Assembly (NCBI GenBank): GCA_902578315.1 | Contig: CACHCL010000006.1 | Coordinates: 1 to 64,000 of the forward strand | Source of the DNA: an uncultured Pelagibacteraceae bacterium | GTDB lineage: Bacteria; Pseudomonadota; Alphaproteobacteria; Pelagibacterales; Pelagibacteraceae | DNA length: 64,000 bases | Direction of reading: 5' to 3' | In this document: positions 49,098-57,291 of the stretch, piece after piece | Position numbering within the stretch: the first letter of the stretch is position 1 | How the letters are laid out: each line of letters opens with the position of its first letter | Notes under the pieces: model-generated | Told to the model about the DNA's origin: nothing | The model's input: the letters and a program-made list of their open reading frames with translations, nothing else | Database searches by the model: none | Translations under genes and position numbers: made by a program

Positions 49098-50495
49098 TTA
49101 TATTTCTCTCACATCAGTTAGGTGCCCTTTAATTGCTGCTGCGATAGCCATCCCTGGACTTACTAAATGCGTTCTTCCTCCACGACCTTGTCTACCTTCA
49201 AAGTTTCTATTTGATGTTGAAGCACATCTCTCTTTAGGTTTTAATTGATCTGGATTCATACCTAAGCACATTGAACAACCAGGCTCTCGCCATTCAAAGC
49301 CTGCTTCTTTGAATATTTTGTCAATTCCTTCTTTTTCAGCTTGCTCTTTGACCAATCCAGATCCAGGAACGACCATAGCGCTGACATTTTCGGCAATTTT
49401 TTTGCCTTTAAGAAGATCTGCAGCCAATCTTAAATCTTCTATTCTTCCATTAGTACAGCTTCCTATAAAAATCTTGTCAATTTTTATGTCTGAAATTTTT
49501 GTGTTTGCTTTTAATCCCATATAATCAAGAGATCTTTTCATGGCCACTTTTCTATCTTCGTTCTTTTCCATTTCTGGATCCGGCACAACACCAGTAACTG
49601 GTGATACATCTTGAGGTGAAGTGCCCCAAGTAACAAGTGGTTCTATATTTTTGCCATCAATATTTACCTCTTTATCAAATTTGCAGTCTTTGTCTGAGTA
49701 CAAAGTTTTCCAAAATTCTACAGCTTTATTCCAATTTTCACCTTTAGGTGACATAGTTTTACCTTTTAAATAACTAAATGTTTTTTCATCTGGTGCGATT
49801 AATCCAGCTCTTGCACCTGCTTCAATGGTCATATTACAAACAGTCATTCTCTCTTCCATGCTTAAAGTTTTAATTACATCGCCGGCAAATTCAACTACGT
49901 ATCCAGTTCCGCCTGCAGTTCCAATCGTGCCAATAATTTTTAAAATTACATCTTTCGCGGTAACTCCTTTGGGTAAATTGCCATTAACATTTATTCTCAA
50001 ATTTTTTGATTTCTTTTGCATTAAAGTTTGTGTAGCAAGAACATGTTCAACTTCAGATGTTCCTATTCCAAAAGCTAACGCACCGAATGCTCCGTGTGTA
50101 GCAGTATGGCTATCTCCGCATACTATTACTGTTCCTGGCTGTGTAAACCCTTGTTCTGGTCCTATAATATGGACTATGCCCTGACGCTTATCATTAACAT
50201 CAAAAAGCTCTACTCCAAAGTCTTTACAATTTTTTCTTAATGTTTCGACTTGTATTCTTGAGTCTTCATCATTAATACCTTTAGACCTATCAGTTGTAGG
50301 GACATTGTGGTCAGGTACTGCAAGAGTTAATTCTGGTCTTCTAACTTTTCTTTTTTGTAATCTGAGCCCTTCAAAAGCTTGGGGGCTAGTAACTTCATGG
50401 ACTAGATGTCTATCAACATAAATTAATGACGTTCCATCGCTCTGTTCGTGAACAAGATGGTTTTCCCATATCTTATCGTATAGAGTTTTAGACAT
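49098..50495 (-). CDS. leuC: 3-isopropylmalate dehydratase large subunit
   Basis: Aconitase-family [4Fe-4S] enzyme isomerising 2- to 3-isopropylmalate. The cluster cysteines lie in [13 protein letters not shown] and [24 protein letters not shown] is the substrate loop. At 465 residues it is normal. It starts 6 bases after rplS, joining the ribosomal and leucine genes in one run, the order seen in other Alphaproteobacteria. Confidence 0.98.
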   Translation of the reverse strand: MSKTLYDKIWENHLVHEQSDGTSLIYVDRHLVHEVTSPQAFEGLRLQKRKVRRPELTLAVPDHNVPTTDRSKGINDEDSRIQVETLRKNCKDFGVELFDVNDKRQGIVHIIGPEQGFTQPGTVIVCGDSHTATHGAFGALAFGIGTSEVEHVLATQTLMQKKSKNLRINVNGNLPKGVTAKDVILKIIGTIGTAGGTGYVVEFAGDVIKTLSMEERMTVCNMTIEAGARAGLIAPDEKTFSYLKGKTMSPKGENWNKAVEFWKTLYSDKDCKFDKEVNIDGKNIEPLVTWGTSPQDVSPVTGVVPDPEMEKNEDRKVAMKRSLDYMGLKANTKISDIKIDKIFIGSCTNGRIEDLRLAADLLKGKKIAENVSAMVVPGSGLVKEQAEKEGIDKIFKEAGFEWREPGCSMCLGMNPDQLKPKERCASTSNRNFEGRQGRGGRTHLVSPGMAIAAAIKGHLTDVREI

Positions 50496-50501
50496 TAAAT
50501 T

Positions 50502-51011
50502 TTATTTTTTTTCGCTAGTTGGCTTTTCAGCTTTAGCTTCGACTTTTGGAGCCTCTTTTTTAATTTCTTCAACTTTAGTCTCTTGCGTAGTCGGCTCGAT
50601 CGGTTTTACTTTTTGCTCCTCTGGCTTTACTGAAACATCAACACCAATTTTCTTTTTAATTTTTTCAGCAATTCTTGCAGATTTTCCTTTTCTATCTCTT
50701 AAATAATAAAGTTTTGCTCTTCTTACTTTTCCTGTTCTGATTACTTTAATTGAGTCTACGTTTGGACTGTAAAGAGCAAAAGTTCTCTCTACTCCTTCTC
50801 CAAATGAAATTTTTCTTACTGTAAAAGAGGAGTTTATATCTCTATTTTTTTTTGCAATACAAACACCTTCGAAGTATTGAATTCTCTCTCTTTTACCCTC
50901 TACAATTTTCACACCAACTTTAATTGTGTCTCCAGGAGAAAAGTCTGTAATTTTTTTATTAGCAACTATCTTTTTAATTGCTGCTTTATTTATGTCTTCA
51001 ATGTTTTTCAT
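50502..51011 (-). CDS. rplS: Ribosomal protein bL19 with C-terminal extension
   Basis: Large-subunit protein at the 30S-50S interface. The core (about 1-118) has [34 protein letters not shown] and the [18 protein letters not shown] end. A tail of about 50 residues rich in Lys, Glu, Pro and Ala follows, giving 169 residues against the usual 115-130. It overlaps trmD by 14 bases. Confidence 0.96.
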   Translation of the reverse strand: MKNIEDINKAAIKKIVANKKITDFSPGDTIKVGVKIVEGKRERIQYFEGVCIAKKNRDINSSFTVRKISFGEGVERTFALYSPNVDSIKVIRTGKVRRAKLYYLRDRKGKSARIAEKIKKKIGVDVSVKPEEQKVKPIEPTTQETKVEEIKKEAPKVEAKAEKPTSEKK

Positions 51012-51699
51012 TTTTTTTCTCTAAATATTTTTTCCAAAGATCGGGTCTCTGGCGACGTGTTATAGCCTCAGATTGAGATAAACGCCACCCTTTTATTTTG
51101 GCATGATCACCTGAAAATAAGACTTCTGGTGGGCTTTTACCTTCCCATTTTCGTGGTTTAGTATATTGAGGATATTCTAAAAGATGATTTTCAAAACTTT
51201 CTTCTTTAACAGAGTCTTTATTTCCAAGAACTCCTGGTAATAATCGAACTATAGCATCAATGATCACAAAAGAAGCTGGCTCTCCCCCTGATAGGACAAA
51301 ATCACCCAAACTATATTCTTCAATATTTCTTGTCTCTAAGAGTCTTTGATCAACACCTTCGAAATGACCACAGATAAAGTTTACATTTTTTTCTTTACTT
51401 AAAGATCTTGCAACGTTTTGATCAAATTTTTTACCTCTAGGAGATAAGTAGATAATTTTTTCACCTTTTTTTATATTATTATCAAGCGCTGATGCTAATA
51501 TATCAGGACGTAAAAGCATTCCAGATCCTCCGCCAAAAGGAGTATCGTCTACAGTACCGTGATTATCTTTTGAATAATCTCTAATATTAATTACTTTTAA
51601 ATTCCAAATCTTGTTCTCCTTTGCCTTTTTAAATATCCCTATATCTAAAGGTCCGGGAAATAGATCTGGATATAAAGTAAAAATTTTTACCTCTAACAT
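50998..51699 (-). CDS. trmD: tRNA (guanine-N1)-methyltransferase
   Basis: Methylates G37 of tRNAs and prevents +1 frameshifting. SPOUT-fold motifs [24 protein letters not shown] and [13 protein letters not shown] are all present. At 233 residues it is normal. It lies 17 bases after rpsP; the rimM gene that usually sits between rpsP and trmD is missing. Confidence 0.97.
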   Translation of the reverse strand: MLEVKIFTLYPDLFPGPLDIGIFKKAKENKIWNLKVINIRDYSKDNHGTVDDTPFGGGSGMLLRPDILASALDNNIKKGEKIIYLSPRGKKFDQNVARSLSKEKNVNFICGHFEGVDQRLLETRNIEEYSLGDFVLSGGEPASFVIIDAIVRLLPGVLGNKDSVKEESFENHLLEYPQYTKPRKWEGKSPPEVLFSGDHAKIKGWRLSQSEAITRRQRPDLWKKYLEKKNEKH

Positions 51700-51716
51700 C
51701 TCTAATTGCCTTTTGG

Positions 51717-52184
51717 TTAAGCTTTTTTCTCTTCCTTCTTCGGTTCTTCTTTTTTAGCTTCTGCTTTAGGTTGTTCCTTTTTAGGTTCTTCTTTTTTAGC
51801 TTCAGCTTTTTGATCAGGCTTTTTACCGTCAGCTACTGGAGCGTCTTGTTTAGTTTCTTCTTTTTTATCTCCTTCAGCTTTTTTTCTATCTTTTTTTGGT
51901 ATTGCCTTTTGAGGATTATTCCCAGGTTTTGGCATTGGCATTAACTGCACCTCACCTAGTAATCTAGAAACTCTCATCGTTGGCTGAGCTCCTTTACTCA
52001 TCCAATATTTTACTCTTTCTGCTTCTACTTTTATTCTTTCCTTTTTATCTTTAGGAAGTAAAGGATTGTAAGAGCCAATTTTTTCAATAAATTTTCCATC
52101 TCTTGGGTATCTACTGTCGGCAATTACAATTTTATAAATGGGTCTTTTTCTTACGCCACCCATTGATAGTCTTATTCTTAACAT
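51717..52184 (-). CDS. rpsP: Ribosomal protein bS16 with long charged repeat tail
   Basis: Small-subunit assembly protein. The core (1-80; RIRLSMGGVRKRPIYKIVIAD, then GSYNPLL) is standard. Residues about 90-155 form a low-complexity tail of Lys, Glu, Ala, Pro and Gln, in which AEAKKEEPKKE occurs twice in near tandem. Typical bS16 has 80-115 residues against 155 here. It follows ffh by 10 bases. Confidence 0.95.
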   Translation of the reverse strand: MLRIRLSMGGVRKRPIYKIVIADSRYPRDGKFIEKIGSYNPLLPKDKKERIKVEAERVKYWMSKGAQPTMRVSRLLGEVQLMPMPKPGNNPQKAIPKKDRKKAEGDKKEETKQDAPVADGKKPDQKAEAKKEEPKKEQPKAEAKKEEPKKEEKKA

Positions 52185-52194
52185 TTTATACCTT

Positions 52195-53547
52195 TCATTT
52201 TAGTTGATTGAGCATTTCATCTGGGATCATCCCAGATGGAATTTTTTTTCCTTGAGACATTTTTTTCATCATGTCTGACATCATTTTAAATTGTTTTAAC
52301 AGTTTATTAATTTTTGAAACATCTATACCTGATCCTTTAGAAATTCTTTTACGTCTTGATCCGCTAATAATTTTTGGATTTTCTCTTTCATTTTTAGTCA
52401 TTGATAAAATAATTGCTTCATTCTCTACTAACATTTTTTCATCTATATTTGCTTGATCCATTTTTGCTTTCATTTTATTCACTCCTGGTAACATAGACAT
52501 AACCCCTTCCATTCCGCCCATTTTTTTCATTTGCCTTAACTGGGAAAGATATGAGTCCATAGTGAATATTCCTTTTTTTAATTCATCTTCTGTTTCTTTA
52601 ATTTTTTCTTCACTTAAATCTTGTTGAGCTTTTTCTACTAAAGTTACAACATCACCCATTCCCAAGATTCTGTTAGCTAATCGGTCAGGATGAAAAAGTT
52701 CAAGATCGGTGATTTTTTCTCCAACGCCAATATACTTAATTGGTTTACCAGTTACATGTTTCATGCTTAGTGCTGCACCACCTCGAGCATCACCATCAAC
52801 TCGAGTAAGAATAATTCCAGAAAGGTTAACAGCAGTGTCAAATTCTTTTGCAACATTTACAGCAATTTGTCCTGTTAATGAGTCGGCTACTAAAATTGTT
52901 TCAGCTGGTTTTGTAATATCTTTTATTTGCTTTATCTCAGACATCATTGGTAAATCAATCTGGGTTCTTCCTGCAGTATCAAATATAATAACATCTGAGC
53001 CATTAAGGTTAGCTGCATTTAGTGCTCTTTTAGTAATGTCTATCGGTTGTTGCTTTTCAACAATAGGCAAACATTGAATTCCATTTGTTTCGGCAAGTAA
53101 TTGAAGTTGTTCTTGAGCAGCTGGTCTATAAACGTCTAAACTAACTACCATTACTTTTTTTTTATAATTCTTCTCTATATTTTTTGCTAACTTTGCTGCA
53201 GAAGTTGTTTTTCCTGAACCTTGAAGTCCAACTAATAAAAGAGAAACTGGTGGAACAGCTTTAAAGTTAAGTTCTTCGTTTTTAGAGCCTAAAATATTTA
53301 CTAGTTCATCGTAAACGATTTTAACTATCATTTGGCCAGCAGATGTTGATTTTATAATTTCTTTACCAATCGCTTTTGGTTTTACATTGGCTATAAATTC
53401 TTTAGTAACTGGAAGAGCCACATCAGCCTCTAATAAAGCTAATCTTATCTCTTTTAAGCCAGAGTCAACCTGCTCCTCAGTCAAAGAGGGAGCACTTTTG
53501 AGTTTAGAAAAAATACTTTCTAATTTATTTGTTAAATTTTCAAACAT
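52195..53547 (-). CDS. ffh: Signal recognition particle protein Ffh
   Basis: SRP GTPase that guides membrane proteins to FtsY. NG domain: VGLQGSGKTTSAAKL (near 98-112), DTAGRTQ and TRVDGDARGGAALS; the M domain is Met-rich (MKKMGGMEGVMSMLPGV, then the MMSDMMKKM end). The ATG at 53547 gives the family start MFENLTNKLESIF; a GTG six codons earlier is rejected. About 450 residues. It heads the ffh-rpsP-trmD-rplS run and is divergent from dapF-ftsY, so both SRP GTPase genes flank the structured element at 53569-53669. Confidence 0.97.
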   Translation of the reverse strand: MFENLTNKLESIFSKLKSAPSLTEEQVDSGLKEIRLALLEADVALPVTKEFIANVKPKAIGKEIIKSTSAGQMIVKIVYDELVNILGSKNEELNFKAVPPVSLLLVGLQGSGKTTSAAKLAKNIEKNYKKKVMVVSLDVYRPAAQEQLQLLAETNGIQCLPIVEKQQPIDITKRALNAANLNGSDVIIFDTAGRTQIDLPMMSEIKQIKDITKPAETILVADSLTGQIAVNVAKEFDTAVNLSGIILTRVDGDARGGAALSMKHVTGKPIKYIGVGEKITDLELFHPDRLANRILGMGDVVTLVEKAQQDLSEEKIKETEDELKKGIFTMDSYLSQLRQMKKMGGMEGVMSMLPGVNKMKAKMDQANIDEKMLVENEAIILSMTKNERENPKIISGSRRKRISKGSGIDVSKINKLLKQFKMMSDMMKKMSQGKKIPSGMIPDEMLNQLK

Positions 53548-53556
53548 TTTTATAAC
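53529..53556 (+). promoter_or_regulatory. Candidate plus-strand promoter for the ffh-dapF structured element
   Basis: TTGTTA at 53529-53534, a 16-base spacer and TATAAC at 53551-53556. Predicted initiation near 53563, six bases before the first hairpin. It overlaps the first codons of ffh on the other strand. No experimental support is available. Confidence 0.5.
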
Positions 53557-53568
53557 GTCCAACACCTA

Positions 53569-53669
53569 TCGCACTAGTGGGCGAACCTTCGCTGACTAGT
53601 GTCGACACTCTTGTTTTCAAGAGCACCGCAAAAACATGTGTATTTGCGGAAAGTTTGTGGAAACTACAA
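53569..53669 (+). ncRNA. Candidate structured RNA (four hairpins) between ffh and dapF
   Basis: Four inverted repeats follow one another. (1) 53569-53605: TCG/CGA, CACTAGT/ACTAGTG and GCGAA/TTCGC nested into one long stem. (2) 53608-53623: CTCTTG, loop TTTT, CAAGAG. (3) 53626-53649: CCGCAAA/TTTGCGG with an inner AC/GT. (4) 53655-53669: TTGTGG, loop AAA, CTACAA. Two pairs (53580-53593 and 53659-53665) are G-U only if the plus strand is transcribed, which favours plus-sense RNA: a dapF-ftsY leader or an independent small RNA. It does not contain the GGAAG/AGCAGCC loop of SRP RNA. I do not recognise the family, and no terminator follows it. Confidence 0.6.
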
Positions 53670-53711
53670 TTTGGGGTTTTAAAAGTCAATGAATAATTAT
53701 ACTAATCAATT

Positions 53712-54530
53712 ATGGCAACGATTAACGCATATAAAATGGATGGATTGGGTAATGATTTCATTATTATCGATAGAAGATTAAGTTCTATCAACTTGACCAA
53801 AGATCAAATTATTGAGTTGGGAAAAAGAAGTAATATTGGTTTTGATCAAATAATTTTTATCGAAAAAGAAAAAGAGAATTCTTTTCCGATAACGATTTTT
53901 AATTCCGACGGTGGTGAAGTAAGTGCCTGTGGTAATGGTTCAAGATGTGTTGCCTATCTCTTGAGTAAAAATTTAAATGCTAACCAAATTAAATTAAAAA
54001 CAAGTAATCGGGTTCTTAATGCTAAAATTGTCAATAATTTAATGGTAGAACTTGATATGGGAAAACCTTTATTTAATTGTGAAGATATTCCATTATCAAA
54101 AATAGAAAATCCTGCTGACGTCTCGCTAGATATTAAAGGCAAAAAGTTAACTGGTGGATTTTGTCTAAATGTAGGAAACCCCCATATAGTTTTTTTTGTA
54201 GATGATTGTTTTAAATATGATTTGAAAGTAATAGGACCTTTAATTGAAAATCATGAATTATTTCCTGAAAAAACTAATGTAACATTTGCTCAAATTTTAG
54301 ATAAAAGAAATATTTTAGTAAATGTTTGGGAAAGAGGCGCTGGCCTTACTAAAGCATGTGGGACAGCAGCTTGCGCAACTGCTGTTGCTGGAAACAAAAA
54401 TAAATTAGTTGAAAACAAAGTTGCTATTAAATTTAAAGAGGGAGTCTTAAACATATTTTTAGATGAAAAAAATAATATATTTATGACTGGGCCAGTGTCA
54501 GAAATAAAGAATATAAAAGTAGAAATATAA
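53712..54530 (+). CDS. dapF: Diaminopimelate epimerase
   Basis: Converts LL- to meso-diaminopimelate for lysine and peptidoglycan. The two catalytic cysteines are C73 in SACGNGSRC and C216 in KACGTAAC. At 272 residues it is normal. A TATACT about 8 bases before the ATG may be a -10 box but lacks a good -35. It lies one base before ftsY; the mtaB gene often found between them is absent. Confidence 0.97.
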   Translation: MATINAYKMDGLGNDFIIIDRRLSSINLTKDQIIELGKRSNIGFDQIIFIEKEKENSFPITIFNSDGGEVSACGNGSRCVAYLLSKNLNANQIKLKTSNRVLNAKIVNNLMVELDMGKPLFNCEDIPLSKIENPADVSLDIKGKKLTGGFCLNVGNPHIVFFVDDCFKYDLKVIGPLIENHELFPEKTNVTFAQILDKRNILVNVWERGAGLTKACGTAACATAVAGNKNKLVENKVAIKFKEGVLNIFLDEKNNIFMTGPVSEIKNIKVEI

Positions 54531-54531
54531 A

Positions 54532-55452
54532 ATGAGAATTTTTGATAAGTTTAAATCAGGGCTTGGAAAAAGTTCATCAAGTCTTACAGACGGCTTTAAA
54601 AATATTTTTTCTAAAAAAAAGATAGATTCAACTATTCTTGAAGAATTTGAAGAATTACTCATTTCATCTGATGCTGGTGTTGATGTGGCTAAAGAGCTAA
54701 GAAAAGATTTTGAGAGCTTAAAAGTTGATAAAAAATTAGACGATCACAAAGAAATTTTGAAACTCTTAGCTGATAAGCTAGCAATAAATCTTCAAAAGTA
54801 CGAAAAAGATTTAAGCCTAATGGGAAATGCTAAATCTGCTGTAATTGTTGTTTCTGGTGTGAACGGAGTTGGAAAAACAACTAGTATTGGCAAACTTGGA
54901 AAATATTTTAAAGACAATAATAGATCTGTTGTATTTGGAGCTGCAGATACTTTTAGAGCAGCAGCCATAGATCAACTACAAGTTTGGGCTGCAAAAGTAA
55001 AAGTAGATATAATTAAATCAGAGATAAATAGTGATCCGGCCTCAGTTGCCTTCAAAACTGCAGAATTTGCAAAAAAAAATGAAATTGATGTTGCTTTGAT
55101 TGATACAGCAGGAAGGCTGCAAAATAAAAAAAATTTAATGGAAGAATACAAAAAGATTATTAATGTCTTGAAAAAAATTGATGAGTCTTTTCCAAATGAA
55201 GTAATTCTAGTTCTTGATGCAACTACCGGCCAAAATGCATTAAATCAAGTTGAAGAATTTAGTAAAATACATAATCTAACGGGGCTTATAATTACAAAAC
55301 TTGATAGCACTGCCAAAGGCGGGGTAGTCCTTGCTATTTGTAAAAAATATAATTTACCTATTGTTGCAATAGGAATGGGAGAAAAAGAAGATGACTTGCA
55401 ACCTTTCAATGCTGAATATTTTTCAAAAGCTCTTTTAGGTATTGAAACCTAA
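54532..55452 (+). CDS. ftsY: Signal recognition particle receptor FtsY
   Basis: Membrane-associated SRP receptor GTPase. A short N-terminal amphipathic part (FDKFKSGLGKSSSSLTDGFK) replaces the acidic A domain of E. coli FtsY; the NG domain has GVNGVGKTT (109-117), ADTFRAAAIDQL, DTAGRLQNK and TKLDSTAKGG. It has 306 residues. The 3' end overlaps the convergent alpha/beta hydrolase gene by 18 bases. Confidence 0.97.
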   Translation: MRIFDKFKSGLGKSSSSLTDGFKNIFSKKKIDSTILEEFEELLISSDAGVDVAKELRKDFESLKVDKKLDDHKEILKLLADKLAINLQKYEKDLSLMGNAKSAVIVVSGVNGVGKTTSIGKLGKYFKDNNRSVVFGAADTFRAAAIDQLQVWAAKVKVDIIKSEINSDPASVAFKTAEFAKKNEIDVALIDTAGRLQNKKNLMEEYKKIINVLKKIDESFPNEVILVLDATTGQNALNQVEEFSKIHNLTGLIITKLDSTAKGGVVLAICKKYNLPIVAIGMGEKEDDLQPFNAEYFSKALLGIET

Positions 55453-56238
55453 AAACTTTCTCAAAGCATTCATAAGTTGATCATTAAATTCCATCATATG
55501 TTCGTCGTTATCGGAAAAGTAATTGAATTTTGGATTATTGGCCTTCTCAAATAATTCTACACCCATTTTAAAAGGAACAATATCATCTTTCTTACCGTGC
55601 ATAATTAAAATAGGAATATTTATATTCTTAATCTTTTTTAAAGAGTCGTACCTGTCTTTAATCAATAAATCGATAGGTAAATAGGGATAATAAATTTTTG
55701 CTGCATCTGCAATTGAGGTAAAAGGTGACTCTAAAACAATACCTGAAAAAGAATTGTCCTGGCCCAACTCTGTAGCAACACCTGTGCCTAATGACTCACC
55801 ATATAAGATTATATTTTTATTTATTACTCCAGTATTATTAAGCCATTCAACAGATTTTCTAGCATCATTGTACAAATTTTTCTCTGTTGGTTCGCCTGGA
55901 TTACCACTGAACCCTCTCCATGAAATAATAAGAATATTTAAATTTAATTTATTTAATTCATTAAGTTTATGAACCCTATTGGTTAGATCGCCTGCATTAC
56001 CATGGAAGTATAAAATTGTTTTATATTTTTTTAAATCTTTTTCCAAAAACCATGATTTAAGTTTTATATCTTTATCAACTCCAATAAAAACTTCTTTATA
56101 TTCAAATTGAATTTCATCTCCCGTGTAGTTATTTTCACTTGGGTAATAAAGTAATTTTCTTTGGTACAAATATGTGAAAAGTACAATTATAATGTAAGCT
56201 AATGTAATTGACGATAAAGCTAAATAAAGATACTTCAT
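55435..56238 (-). CDS. Membrane-anchored alpha/beta hydrolase (Bem46-like)
   Basis: A 267-residue hydrolase with an N-terminal membrane helix (about 4-25), YFHGNAGDLTNR (oxyanion loop, about 77-88), the nucleophile S149 in LYGESLGTG, the acid in HGKKDDIVPF and the His near the C-terminus in NDEHMMEF. The layout matches the Bem46/ABHD13-type family, whose substrate is unknown. It overlaps the DMT exporter gene by 4 bases. Confidence 0.85.
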   Translation of the reverse strand: MKYLYLALSSITLAYIIIVLFTYLYQRKLLYYPSENNYTGDEIQFEYKEVFIGVDKDIKLKSWFLEKDLKKYKTILYFHGNAGDLTNRVHKLNELNKLNLNILIISWRGFSGNPGEPTEKNLYNDARKSVEWLNNTGVINKNIILYGESLGTGVATELGQDNSFSGIVLESPFTSIADAAKIYYPYLPIDLLIKDRYDSLKKIKNINIPILIMHGKKDDIVPFKMGVELFEKANNPKFNYFSDNDEHMMEFNDQLMNALRKFLGFNT

Positions 56239-57137
56239 ACTTTTTTTCTAGCGAAATAAACTCCAGTAAAAACTAATAAACCACCTATATAATGAAAACT
56301 TAAAAGAGTTTCTTCAAAAATTATAATTCCAAAGATAGATCCATAAACTGCGAATAAATATAAAGTAAACCCAGCAAAGGATGCGCCCACATATTTTTGT
56401 AACCGTGTATATAAGGAGAAAGCAATAATACTAGGTGAAATAGCAGCAAAAACAATCCAGAACAAAAATGTCTGATTATAATTTGTCTTAGCAAAATAAA
56501 TATTTTCTAAAATAAAAAATGGGAAAAGCGACATAAATCCAAACATTGCGATTAAAGTAAATCGAGCCATTAAACTAAATTTTGATTTCCAATTTAATAA
56601 ATAAATTGAATAAAGAGCCCAACCTAAAGCTGCTCCCAAAACCCATAAGTCACCTATTGTAAAATTTAGGTTTATTAAAAAATCTAAATTACCTTTAGAT
56701 ATAATTGTAAAAACACCTGCGATACAAATAAATAAGCCTAATATTCTAAAAAAATTAATTTTTTCTTTAAAGAATAAAATTGATAAAAAAATTATAATTA
56801 CTGGCGAAGATGTATAGATTATACCAATATTTGCCATTGTTGTTGTCATGCCTGCAAGATTTGGAAAAGCCCCACATATACCACAGCCCATTGAGCCTAA
56901 GAAAAAAAGCTTAAAAAACTCTTTATTAAAGTTTTTTTTATTTTTTAAGATTTCGTTAAAAAAAAATGGAAATAATATAATGAATACAGTAAACCATCGC
57001 CAAAATGCCAGAGAAATAGGAGGTACTGACTCAACGCCACCTCTTGCTACTATAGTGTTTGTAGCCATAAAAATTGGCTGGATTAACAAAAGTAAATAAG
57101 GAGCGTAAGGATTATTTTTTGTCAATGAAGGCTTCAT
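56235..57137 (-). CDS. EamA/DMT family permease
   Basis: A 300-residue membrane protein with about ten helices formed by two EamA repeats (first from PYLLLLIQPIFMATNTIVARGG, second from LWVLGAALGWALYSIYLL). DMT exporters move amino acids, nucleotides or other small metabolites outward; the substrate is not evident. Its 5' end overlaps the small membrane protein gene by 26 bases. Confidence 0.88.
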   Translation of the reverse strand: MKPSLTKNNPYAPYLLLLIQPIFMATNTIVARGGVESVPPISLAFWRWFTVFIILFPFFFNEILKNKKNFNKEFFKLFFLGSMGCGICGAFPNLAGMTTTMANIGIIYTSSPVIIIFLSILFFKEKINFFRILGLFICIAGVFTIISKGNLDFLINLNFTIGDLWVLGAALGWALYSIYLLNWKSKFSLMARFTLIAMFGFMSLFPFFILENIYFAKTNYNQTFLFWIVFAAISPSIIAFSLYTRLQKYVGASFAGFTLYLFAVYGSIFGIIIFEETLLSFHYIGGLLVFTGVYFARKKV

Positions 57138-57291
57138 AGAACATCATTACAATTACCATACCCATTAAAATATAAACAGGAAGCACATCAAAAAATCCTA
57201 TCATCATTGATCTAGTTAATGTTGTGGCTAAACCAATTAAAAAAAGGGTACAGAGCCCAACGCCTATTATTATTGTAATTTTATCCTTCAT
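57112..57291 (-). CDS. Small two-helix membrane protein, function unknown
   Basis: Fifty-nine residues with two hydrophobic helices (about 4-24 and 31-54) and a C-terminal EAFIDKK. I chose ATG 57291; an in-frame TTG at 57309 would add six residues. It overlaps the end of the amidase gene by 11 bases and the start of the DMT gene by 26 bases, so it is embedded in a tightly coupled run. I do not recognise a family. Confidence 0.6.
   Translation of the reverse strand: MKDKITIIIGVGLCTLFLIGLATTLTRSMMIGFFDVLPVYILMGMVIVMMFYEAFIDKK

Noticed and set aside
53654-53662. DnaA-box-like TTTCCACAA (minus strand) and hairpins as a replication origin.
   Set aside because: Only one loose match, no cluster of boxes, no DnaA or parAB genes and no AT-rich unwinding repeat were seen.
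53548-53711. SRP RNA (4.5S/ffs) in the gap next to ffh.
   Set aside because: The conserved GGAAG...AGCAGCC apical loop is absent on both strands, and the hairpins do not form one long rod.
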